Source of the DNA: Streptomyces netropsis
GTDB taxonomy: Bacteria; Actinomycetota; Actinomycetes; Streptomycetales; Streptomycetaceae
DNA: 64,000 bases
Assembly (NCBI RefSeq): GCF_014203545.1
Contig: NZ_JACHJG010000006.1
Span: forward strand, 124,001-188,000
Direction of reading: 5' to 3'
Shown: positions 25,524 through 32,883 of the stretch, in pieces
How the letters are laid out: the number at the start of each line of letters is the position of its first letter
How positions within the stretch are numbered: the stretch's first letter is position 1
Notes under the pieces: model-generated
The model's database searches: none
What the model was told of the DNA's origin: nothing
What the model saw: the letters and a program-made list of their open reading frames with translations, nothing else
Position numbers and translations under genes: made by a program

Positions 25524-26570
25524 ATGTACGGCAAGGCATTCGCCCCGGAGTACCGGGGTGCTCTCGGCGCGCTCTCGGTGAACTCCTCCCTCGAGGACGT
25601 CCTCGAGCAGGCGCTCGAACAACGGCGGCGGGCCGAACTCTCGGGCAGTGCGCTGGAGTCGGCGCACGCGGGGCTCGCCGTCGCCGAGGCGAGCCGGCGT
25701 CTGGGCCGGGTCGAGGAGGCCGATCAGGCGTGGAAGGCGAGCTACCGGGCCGCGCGGCAGGCCGAGGACGAGGGAGCGATGGCATGGGCGGTGTGGAGCG
25801 GCGGCACCCTGGCCCGGCAGCGGGGCGACCTCGCCCTGGCCCGGCGTTGGCTGGCCACGGCCGCCGAACTCGCCGAGCGCGGCGGGGACATCGTCGCCCG
25901 CGGCTACTCGCTCGCCGGACTGGCCGAGACCGGACGGATCCAGGGGGATTACGAGGCGGTCGGCGAGCTGCACGAGAAGCTGCTCGCCGAGGCCAGACGG
26001 CGCGGCGAGGCCCGGCACACGGTGTGGGCGCTGGAGGGCATCGCCCAGATGCACCGCAACACCGGCTCGTACGACAGCGCCCTCGCCCTCTTCGAGGAGG
26101 CGGCGGAGATAGCCGGGAAGGCGGACGACGCCCGCGGCCGCGCCTGGGCCTTGCGCGGCATAGCCGACGTGCTGTCCGTGCGGGGCGACACCGAGCGGGC
26201 GCTGGAGCTGCTCTCCGAGGCGGAGGTCACCTGCCAGGAGATGCGGCTGGCCAGCGCGTTGGCGTACAACCACAAGATGCGGGGCAACGTCCTCTTCCGC
26301 GCCGCCCGTTACGAGGAGGCCCGCGCGTGCTACAGCGGAGCTCTGGAGGAGTTCCGGGCCATGGGCGAGCCCCGGGGCGAGGCGCTCTCCCGGCTCGGCC
26401 TGGTCAAGTCCCGCGCCCAGCTGGGACGGGACCTCGCGGAGACCGCCGCCGACCTCGACGGGCTGCACGTCACCCTCGGCCGGATCGGGCTGCTGCACGC
26501 CCGGGACATGGTCGACAAGGCGCGGGCCGAACTGGGAATCGTGGCGGCCGGGACGGTGCCGACCGGCTGA
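25524..26570 (+). CDS. Tetratricopeptide repeat protein
   Basis: 348 residues, built nearly wholly of about eight helical hairpin repeats of 35-40 residues (GRVEEADQAWKASYRAARQAED; RGDLALARRWLATAAELAE; GSYDSALALFEEAAEIAGKADD; RGDTERALELLSEAEVTCQE; AARYEEARACYSGALEEFRAMG). These have the small/large residue pattern of TPR/MalT-like scaffolds. It has no signal peptide, membrane helix or catalytic domain, so it is likely a cytosolic protein-binding scaffold. GTGAGG precedes the ATG at 25524. The polyprenyl synthase gene starts 47 bp after its stop and the two are probably co-transcribed. Confidence 0.82.
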   Translation: MYGKAFAPEYRGALGALSVNSSLEDVLEQALEQRRRAELSGSALESAHAGLAVAEASRRLGRVEEADQAWKASYRAARQAEDEGAMAWAVWSGGTLARQRGDLALARRWLATAAELAERGGDIVARGYSLAGLAETGRIQGDYEAVGELHEKLLAEARRRGEARHTVWALEGIAQMHRNTGSYDSALALFEEAAEIAGKADDARGRAWALRGIADVLSVRGDTERALELLSEAEVTCQEMRLASALAYNHKMRGNVLFRAARYEEARACYSGALEEFRAMGEPRGEALSRLGLVKSRAQLGRDLAETAADLDGLHVTLGRIGLLHARDMVDKARAELGIVAAGTVPTG

Positions 26571-26617
26571 CCCCGGCCGCCACGCCCGTCCCGCTCCCCG
26601 AACGAAGAGAGAAACCC

Positions 26618-27685
26618 ATGACGTCTCGTACCGGCTCTCGTACCGGCCTCCAGGCACCCCCTCCGCCCGTCCTGGACCGCTGCCGGGCACTGGTCGAACC
26701 GGCGCTGAGAACGGCCGTCCGGACGCTGCACCCCTGGCCGCGACGGATGGCCTCGTTCTCCCTCGGCTGGTGCGACGCCGACGGTCTGCCCGTCGGCCCG
26801 GGGAACAGCGGCGGCAAGGGCGTCCGCCAGGCCCTGGCCGTCCTCGGCGCCGAGGCCGTGGACGCACCCGGCGATGCCGCCGTCGCCGGTGCGGTCGCCG
26901 TCGAGCTGGTGCACACGTTCTCACTGGTGCACGACGACATCATGGACGGCGACGAGCGGCGCCGGCACCAGGAGAGCACGTGGAAGGCGTTCGGCACGGG
27001 ACCGGCGGTCCTGGCCGGCGACTCCCTGTTCGCCCTCGCGGTCGAGACCCTCGCCGGGGCCGGGGGCGAGAGCGGGGCCGAGGCCGTACGCCATCTGTCC
27101 GGCGCCCTGCGGGAGCTGGTCCACGGCCAGGCCGACGACCTCCTCTTCGAGAACCGCCCGTGGACGGGTCCGCAAGCGGTGGACATACCCGCCTACAGGG
27201 CCATGGCCCTGCGCAAGACGGGGTCGCTGCTCGGCTGCGCGATGGCGGTGGGACCCGTGCTGGCCGGCGCTTCGCCGCTGCTGTCGGGGGCGCTCACGGA
27301 GGCGGGCCGGCAGCTGGGCGCCGCCTTCCAGGCCGTCGACGACCTGCTGGGGATCTGGGGCGACCCGGAGTCCACCGGCAAGCCCGTCCACAACGATCTG
27401 CGCCGCAGGAAGAAGACCCTGCCCGTCCTCGCGGCCCTCGCATCGGACACGACGGCGGGCCGCCGACTGGCACTACTGCTCGACTCCGACGCACCCTTGG
27501 ACACCGCGGACGCGTACTGCGCGGCCGAGCTCGTCGAGGAGGCCGGGGGCCGGGCCTTCACGATGGCGGAGGCCCGACGCCATGTGGCGGCCGCGCACGA
27601 TTGCCTCGACAGCGTGCCGCTCGTGCCGCGTGCGGTGGGTGAACTCCGTTCACTCTCGGAGTTTCTGATTGACCGTCAGCTATGA
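26618..27685 (+). CDS. Polyprenyl diphosphate synthase
   Basis: 355 residues. The first Asp-rich motif is DDIMD (106-110) in LVHTFSLVHDDIMDGDERRR and the second is DDLLG (241-245) in AFQAVDDLLGIWGD. The Lys of HNDLRRRKKTLPVL binds diphosphate. The enzyme condenses isopentenyl diphosphate with allylic diphosphates in the cytosol. The residues before the first motif (VAVELVHTFSLV) have Thr-Phe at the chain-length positions, so a C15-C20 product is possible, but length cannot be fixed from sequence. The unusual N-terminal 40 residues (TGSRTGLQAPPPP) are low complexity. No terpene cyclase or phytoene synthase is nearby. Confidence 0.88.
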   Translation: MTSRTGSRTGLQAPPPPVLDRCRALVEPALRTAVRTLHPWPRRMASFSLGWCDADGLPVGPGNSGGKGVRQALAVLGAEAVDAPGDAAVAGAVAVELVHTFSLVHDDIMDGDERRRHQESTWKAFGTGPAVLAGDSLFALAVETLAGAGGESGAEAVRHLSGALRELVHGQADDLLFENRPWTGPQAVDIPAYRAMALRKTGSLLGCAMAVGPVLAGASPLLSGALTEAGRQLGAAFQAVDDLLGIWGDPESTGKPVHNDLRRRKKTLPVLAALASDTTAGRRLALLLDSDAPLDTADAYCAAELVEEAGGRAFTMAEARRHVAAAHDCLDSVPLVPRAVGELRSLSEFLIDRQL

Positions 27686-27722
27686 GGCCGGCTGCGCGCC
27701 CCGGGGGGCGACCCCTGTTCTC

Positions 27723-28262
27723 CTACTCGGCCGGCACCGTGTAGAAGGGCGCTTCGAGGTACGTGGACCGTGCGGGGTCGTCCGCCCTCACCTGGAAGGG
27801 TGCCAGCGGGCAGACGAGCCAGGAGCCCAGCTCACGCTCCTGCCCGGCGAGCCACCGAGCCTGGTGGAGCAGCCCTCCGCCCAGACCCACCAGGGCGAGG
27901 CCGACCGGTATGCCGGTCGTGTAGGCGATGAGCAACCCGATGCCGAGACCGAGGACCAAAGGCGCGGTCGCGGCTCGGGACACGGCTTCGAAGGTCCCTT
28001 CGCGTGCTGTCACCGGTGACCCGGGAGGTACCGGTGACGCCTGGTCCAGTCGCGTCCGGTACCACGCGCGGCGAGGCCCGGCGGACCAAGCGAAAGGCAA
28101 GCCGAATATCACCACCGCCAGCGAGGCGGTCACGGGAACGCCGAACCCTCCCGTGTTGCCGAACGCGACGGGCAACGACCCGACCGCGCCGACCAGAGCG
28201 TTGAGTGAGCCGATCGATCGAGTGGCGGTGACCAGTCCGACCAGGGGAGGCCTGGTGCCCAT
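27723..28262 (-). CDS. Hypothetical membrane protein
   Basis: 179 residues with four probable membrane helices, including LNALVGAVGSLPVAFG, VPVTASLAVVIFGLPFAW, APLVLGLGIGLLIAYTTG and VGLALVGLGGGLLHQ. The ATG at 28262 has GGGAAGGA upstream. The C-terminal 35 residues are cytosolic or outside and end YLEAPFYTVPAE. Convergent with the polyprenyl synthase gene. Family not recognised. Confidence 0.65.
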   Translation of the reverse strand: MGTRPPLVGLVTATRSIGSLNALVGAVGSLPVAFGNTGGFGVPVTASLAVVIFGLPFAWSAGPRRAWYRTRLDQASPVPPGSPVTAREGTFEAVSRAATAPLVLGLGIGLLIAYTTGIPVGLALVGLGGGLLHQARWLAGQERELGSWLVCPLAPFQVRADDPARSTYLEAPFYTVPAE

Positions 28263-28383
28263 ACGTTCCTTCCCGTCAGGGTTCGAATTCGATCAGAGTA
28301 ACCAGCGTTGATCACACGCTGATCATCTGCCCCATCCGCACCTGGCCGGGGAACCCCCGGGGAAAGGCTGTCCGCTGAGCCGG

Positions 28384-29058
28384 TTACATCAGGGAGGCAC
28401 TCTCCAGCACCGAGTCGACTTCCCGCCGCTCGGCCGGCCCGGCGGGCTGGGTGACGCCGAGGAGAAAAGCCGCGCGGCTGTCATCCACCGAGACGAGGGT
28501 CATGCGGAGATGGGCTGTGTGACCCTGACGGTCGTTCACCTTCAGCGCCACGGTGTGCGCGGGGCGGTCGCTCACCGTCGTCGCCCGGGACTCCTCGATC
28601 GTCGACCGTCCGTCCGGGTAGAAGAACTCCGCGTTCGACCGGGCCGCGCGCTCTGTCTGCTGCCGCAGGGAGGACTGCGGTATGCCGCCCGCCCGACCGG
28701 CGAGGACGGTGCGGCCCCCTCCCTCACCGTCGGCCCCGGTGGCCTTACCCTTCATGGCCACCGATGAGGTGAAGGCATTGATCAGGCCCCCCTTGTCGTT
28801 GCGCTCCCAGCCCTCCGGGATCGCGTAGGAAATGCCTGCCGCACCGTCCTTCACCCGCGGCCGACCGGCCAGCGGACCACCGTCGTCGTTCGTCATGTAC
28901 CACGCCACGGCGATCCCGGACACCAGCGCGAGAACCAGCACCGCGACGACACCGACCACCGCCGCCCGGCGCTTTCGCGCCGGTGCGGCAGGGGCGGGCG
29001 GCAGGTGGACGGGGCTGGGCGGATACGGCGGCGGGCCGGCGGGCGGTGACGTGATCAT
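28384..29058 (-). CDS. One-pass membrane protein with extracytoplasmic domain
   Basis: 224 residues. A Pro-rich cytoplasmic N-terminus (SPPAGPPPYPPSPVHLPP) is followed by one helix (AVVGVVAVLVLALVSGIAVAWYM, about residues 32-54) and an outer domain of about 160 residues with GISYAIPEGWERN, LRQQTERAARSNAEFFYPDG and a beta-rich end. GISYAIPEGW resembles the PsbP/lipoprotein-like 'YxIPxGW' folds found in actinobacterial surface proteins. Function unknown. Confidence 0.72.
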   Translation of the reverse strand: MITSPPAGPPPYPPSPVHLPPAPAAPARKRRAAVVGVVAVLVLALVSGIAVAWYMTNDDGGPLAGRPRVKDGAAGISYAIPEGWERNDKGGLINAFTSSVAMKGKATGADGEGGGRTVLAGRAGGIPQSSLRQQTERAARSNAEFFYPDGRSTIEESRATTVSDRPAHTVALKVNDRQGHTAHLRMTLVSVDDSRAAFLLGVTQPAGPAERREVDSVLESASLM

Positions 29059-29209
29059 GGCCCCAGCATGCGGGCGCCTGCCCGGCTGCGGCTTGAGCGT
29101 TTGTACTCACTCCGCTACTCAGTTTCACCCGTCCTCGGCACCTGCCGAAGGAGCGGCTGTTACCGGCCGCCCATCTGGCCGGCGCTCGGCTGCCGAGTCG
29201 TGCGTGAGC

Positions 29210-30637
29210 TCACCGTGTCTCCCTGTGCATGGGCGGTTCCGAAGGCGCCATCGGTTCCGGGCCGAAGAGGACGGCCTTGACGATGGACGGCTTGAAGAGG
29301 CACGTGACCGGCTCGGTCAGGGACAGCACGCCCCGGAACGCGGCGCCGATCTCCGGGTTGCCGCAGGCACGGTCCTGGACGCGGTTCAGGTACCAGTCGG
29401 CGGGGCGGTCTGCCGCGCGGGGGCGCAGGGCGTTGCCCGTGGCGCCCGGCATGTTCTTGTCCGCCCCGGCGGAGATGTCCCACGCCTGCTGCGCCGCGGC
29501 GAACAGGGCCTTCTGCACGGCACCGGTGGTCGGCGTGCGACGGGGGTCGTCGAGGGCGTCACGCAGGGCGACGGCGCTGAACGCCGAAACGGACAGGCCC
29601 TGGCCGTAGACGGGGTTGAAGGCGCACAGGGCCTCCCCCGTGGCCAGGAAGCCCGCAGGGCGGCGGCCCGGGCGGTCGTAGCGGCGACGGAGGTTGGCGG
29701 TCTTACGGAAGCCGTGGATGGCGGAGTCCGGTTCGGCCTCCAGCAGCCAGTCGTGGAGGACGGGGTGGGGGAGCTGGGCGGAGAAGGCGAGGAACCCCGC
29801 CTCGTCGGTGGGCGGTTCGCAGCCGCGCAGGCCGGAGAGGATGACGGACCAGCGGCCGCCCTCCATGGGCAGCAGGATGCCGCCGCGCGGCTGGGTGGGA
29901 TTCGGGACGACGTAGATGCCCCGGAAGTTCGCGTTCGCCTCGTCGTGGCGTGCGCGGTAGAACCGCGTGGAGTAGGCGAGTCCGGTCTCTAGCAGCTCCT
30001 CGTGGGGCGGTTCGGCACCGATCGCGGCCAGCCACGCGGGGGCGTGGGACGAGCGGCCCGTGGCGTCCAGCACGAGGTCGGCCTCCAGAGTGCGAACATC
30101 CTGTCGCAGGGCGGCGGCCCCGCGTTCGCGCAGCCGGACCCCCCGTACCCGGGTGGCGTCGCCGAGCAGCCCCGTCACCTCCGTGCCCTGGAGGGTCTTG
30201 ATCCGGGGGTTGCTCAGGACGCGACGGCGTACGACCCAGTCGGTCAACGGCCGGGAGCCGGTGAGGATGTGCGTGGTGGCAGGGGTACGGCGGAACCATC
30301 GGCCGCCCTGCCACTGCACGATGTCACTGGGCATGCCGACACGGGGCGATCCCTCTTCGCGCATCGCGTCCAGGATTCCGGGCAGCAACGCCTCCAGGGC
30401 CCGCTGGCCGCTCTCCAGCAGTACATGGGTGTGCCGGTCCTGCGGCAGGCCCGAACGGTGTTCGGGGCCGTCGGGGAACCGGTCGCGCTCGACGATGGTC
30501 ACGGTGTCGGCGTGGGAGGCGAGTACATGAGCCGCGAGAAGCCCGGCCATGCTCCCCCCGATGACGACGGCATGGCGTGCCGAAGGTGAGGTGCGCTCCG
30601 GGGCGTCACTCGTCAAGGGCGTGCTCTGCGCTTCCAC
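29210..30637 (-). CDS. FAD-dependent monooxygenase family protein
   Basis: 475 residues from a GTG at 30637 with GAGGAG four bases upstream; a TTG at 30697 is also in frame but lacks an SD. The dinucleotide fold AVVIGGSMAGLLAAHVLA, the TVTIVERDRFP Glu that binds ribose, and the second FAD block GFLATGEALCAFNPVYGQGLS (GD-like motif with Pro) are all present. RHTHVLLESGQRALEALLPG matches a large actinobacterial group of FAD-binding monooxygenase-like proteins. The substrate is unknown. It is divergent from the alpha/beta hydrolase gene at 30883. Confidence 0.83.
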   Translation of the reverse strand: MEAQSTPLTSDAPERTSPSARHAVVIGGSMAGLLAAHVLASHADTVTIVERDRFPDGPEHRSGLPQDRHTHVLLESGQRALEALLPGILDAMREEGSPRVGMPSDIVQWQGGRWFRRTPATTHILTGSRPLTDWVVRRRVLSNPRIKTLQGTEVTGLLGDATRVRGVRLRERGAAALRQDVRTLEADLVLDATGRSSHAPAWLAAIGAEPPHEELLETGLAYSTRFYRARHDEANANFRGIYVVPNPTQPRGGILLPMEGGRWSVILSGLRGCEPPTDEAGFLAFSAQLPHPVLHDWLLEAEPDSAIHGFRKTANLRRRYDRPGRRPAGFLATGEALCAFNPVYGQGLSVSAFSAVALRDALDDPRRTPTTGAVQKALFAAAQQAWDISAGADKNMPGATGNALRPRAADRPADWYLNRVQDRACGNPEIGAAFRGVLSLTEPVTCLFKPSIVKAVLFGPEPMAPSEPPMHRETR

Positions 30638-30882
30638 TGGGCTCCTCGTGTCCACTCTCGGTACGGCTGTCAGATGATTCCGCACTTCGAAGTGCAAGGC
30701 GAGCGAGGGGGCGTGGTCCCCTTCCCCCTGACCGGAATCGGCAAGGCAGTGAGCCGGTTCGGGGACGCTGCCCGGAGTCGTGGGAGGTCGCCGAACACCC
30801 GTATCCGGGGGCCTCCGGGTGGCATCACTGCTCCGTGGCTACCCTCGTATGTCCATCGATCCTGACTACAGGGGAGCAGACT

Positions 30883-31662
30883 GTGCGGAGCGCCACGGTG
30901 ACGGCTGACGACGATCGGATCCGGTGGGTCGAGCTACCGGGACGGGAACCGGCCCGCGTCTACGTGCACGGTCTGGGTGCGACGTCGGCGCCCTACTTCG
31001 CCGAGGTCGCGACGCATCCTCTTCTGGCCGGCCACCGTTCGTTGTTGATCGACCTCCTCGGGCACGGCATCAGCGACCGGCCGAGGGGCTTCGACTACAG
31101 CCTTGAGTCGCATGCCGATGCCCTCGCCGCGGCTCTGACGTCCGCGGGTGTCGGCGGCGCGGAGCTGATCGCGCACAGCATGGGCGGTTCGGTAGCCATC
31201 GTCCTGGCCGACCGCCACCCCCATCTGGTCTCCCGGCTGGTCCTGGTCGACGCCAATCTCGACCCGATGCCGCGCACACCCGGCTCCGGTGGCAGCAGTG
31301 GCATCGCCGCGTACTCGGAGCAGGAGTTCCTGACGGACGGGTGGCAGGAGGTCCGCGACAGGGTCGGTGCGCACTGGTGGTCCACCATGCGCCTGACCGG
31401 GCGGGAAGCCCTGCACCGCAGCGCCACGCAGCTCGTACGCGGGACCGTTCCCACCATGCGCGAACTCCTCCTGGGCCTGGAGATACCCCGCACGTACCTG
31501 CTGCCCGAGGCCGACGGACCGCTCCCGGGCGCCGACGCGCTCACCGCGGCCGGGGTATCCGTGGTCCCCGTCCCGGACTGCGGACACAACATCATGCTGG
31601 ACAATCCACAAGCCTTCGCGCACGCCACGGCGACGGCGCTCGCGGACCACGGCCGACCGTGA
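30883..31662 (+). CDS. Alpha/beta-fold hydrolase
   Basis: 259 residues from a GTG at 30883 with GGGGAG six bases upstream. It carries the oxyanion block YVHGLGATSAPYF, the nucleophile HSMGGS (Ser99), and a C-terminal His in DCGHNIMLDNP. The acid is probably in LLPEADGPLPGAD. A cytosolic single-domain hydrolase of the MhpC/haloalkane dehalogenase-like group. It is divergent from the FAD monooxygenase, and the pair could act on one small aromatic or ester substrate, but this is only positional inference. Confidence 0.82.
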   Translation: MRSATVTADDDRIRWVELPGREPARVYVHGLGATSAPYFAEVATHPLLAGHRSLLIDLLGHGISDRPRGFDYSLESHADALAAALTSAGVGGAELIAHSMGGSVAIVLADRHPHLVSRLVLVDANLDPMPRTPGSGGSSGIAAYSEQEFLTDGWQEVRDRVGAHWWSTMRLTGREALHRSATQLVRGTVPTMRELLLGLEIPRTYLLPEADGPLPGADALTAAGVSVVPVPDCGHNIMLDNPQAFAHATATALADHGRP

Positions 31663-31759
31663 CCTCGGCCGGGAACAGAAGGAGTCGACGCCCCCTGGGC
31701 CGGCCCGGCCTCAACGGCCCGTACGCCACCTGGCGCTGTGGCAACCGGGAGGCAACGCG

Positions 31760-32020
31760 ATGAACGCCGCGACCGCCGCCGGGCTCCTTCACCTCATCGC
31801 CGCCGAGCCGACCCTGCTCGCCGCCGCCTCCGCCGATACGAGCGAATCCGACCTCGACCACCGCGCACGCAACGAGGACCACCCCTGCCTCGGCTGCGGA
31901 AGTCCGGCCCGTTGCGCCGTCATCGTCAACTCGACGACGGCAGGACCGCGTTGGCTCGACCTCTGCTCCGCGTGCTGGCACACCGTCCGCCGAGCCAACC
32001 ACTTCGCGGGCCAGGAATAG
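31760..32020 (+). CDS. Small CxxC protein
   Basis: 86 residues, ATG at 31760 with GGGAGG eight bases upstream. Residues about 43-73 hold CLGCGSPARCAVIV and LCSACW, a CXXC...CXXC pattern suggesting a zinc ribbon. The N-terminus is helical. It is a conserved-looking small protein 97 bp after the hydrolase gene, of unknown role. Confidence 0.68.
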   Translation: MNAATAAGLLHLIAAEPTLLAAASADTSESDLDHRARNEDHPCLGCGSPARCAVIVNSTTAGPRWLDLCSACWHTVRRANHFAGQE

Positions 32021-32058
32021 GGGGCCTGGAGCCTGGGGACGTCCCCCCGCGCCGATGT

Positions 32059-32559
32059 CTACCCTTCGGCGTCGAATGCGTACACGCGAACCGGGTCGAG
32101 GTGCAATTCGTGCGGGCCCATGCAGTCGGCGGCCAGGGTGGCGACGAGTGTCCCGCACGTGCACGCCATGTTGCGGCCCCCGGTGCCCAACGGTCCGCAA
32201 CAGCCCCAGTGGGAGCCCCCGGCTGCGGTCACGTGCAGGGTGCGCACATCGTCCGGGTGCACGATCGCGGAGCCGGCGGGGCCTGCGGCGACCAGCCCCT
32301 CCATGCCGGGCGGCATCAGCAGGTCACGGTCGCCGGCTCCACGCTTGCCCTCATTCCCCGCAGGATTCCGAGCAGGCTCGAACGGGGCGCCCCAGGGCTC
32401 CGGGTCGATCGCATAGTGGCCCCGCGGCACCGTCGAGGGAGCAAGCGCCGTCTTCCGGTCCCGGGCCCGGTCGTGCACCGACACGTCAGGGACAGCAGGC
32501 AGAGCCTGCAGATCAGGCGTGAGCCCGACTGCGCACTTGGCGCAATGGAAAACCGTCAT
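32059..32559 (-). CDS. Hypothetical protein with Cys motifs
   Basis: 166 residues from the ATG at 32559 (MTVFHCAKCAVGLTPDL). It has CXXC near the start and a second Cys cluster (WGCCGPLGTGGRNMACTCG), which together could form one zinc site. The GPHELHLDPVRVYAFD ending is well ordered. A longer in-frame start at 32595 adds 12 residues without an SD. It is convergent with the small CxxC gene, from which it is separated by 38 bp. Family not named. Confidence 0.65.
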   Translation of the reverse strand: MTVFHCAKCAVGLTPDLQALPAVPDVSVHDRARDRKTALAPSTVPRGHYAIDPEPWGAPFEPARNPAGNEGKRGAGDRDLLMPPGMEGLVAAGPAGSAIVHPDDVRTLHVTAAGGSHWGCCGPLGTGGRNMACTCGTLVATLAADCMGPHELHLDPVRVYAFDAEG

Positions 32560-32883
32560 ACCGCTGTTGTATCCGCCGCAGACAGCCCGGCGCACGCCCC
32601 GCCGGTTGGAAAGGTGCCACAGCGCTGATTGCCTTCCGGACCGGTATGCCGCTCAGCTCCCCCCCCGGGGGGAACGCTGCGCAGGGGTTACCAGGCCACG
32701 GGGAGGCTCCGCTCATATCAACTGAGTACCGAGTCGGCCATGTGCGGGCGTCGATCGGTCAAGCCGTGACGCCTGCGGGAATGGTTCGGCATATCAACGA
32801 ACAGTTCAGGCCAACTGCTCTGCCTTCGTACCGGAGCGGTGGAGCGTTCTCCCCATCGCGTAGCTCTGGGTAGGGGGACGGGC
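32560..32883. other. Intergenic region with a C6/G6 palindrome
   Basis: 324 bp between divergent genes, without a credible gene. It contains an uninterrupted CCCCCCGGGGGG palindrome at 32661-32672 and must hold the promoter of the large plus-strand gene at 32884. No known operator was recognised. Confidence 0.45.
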
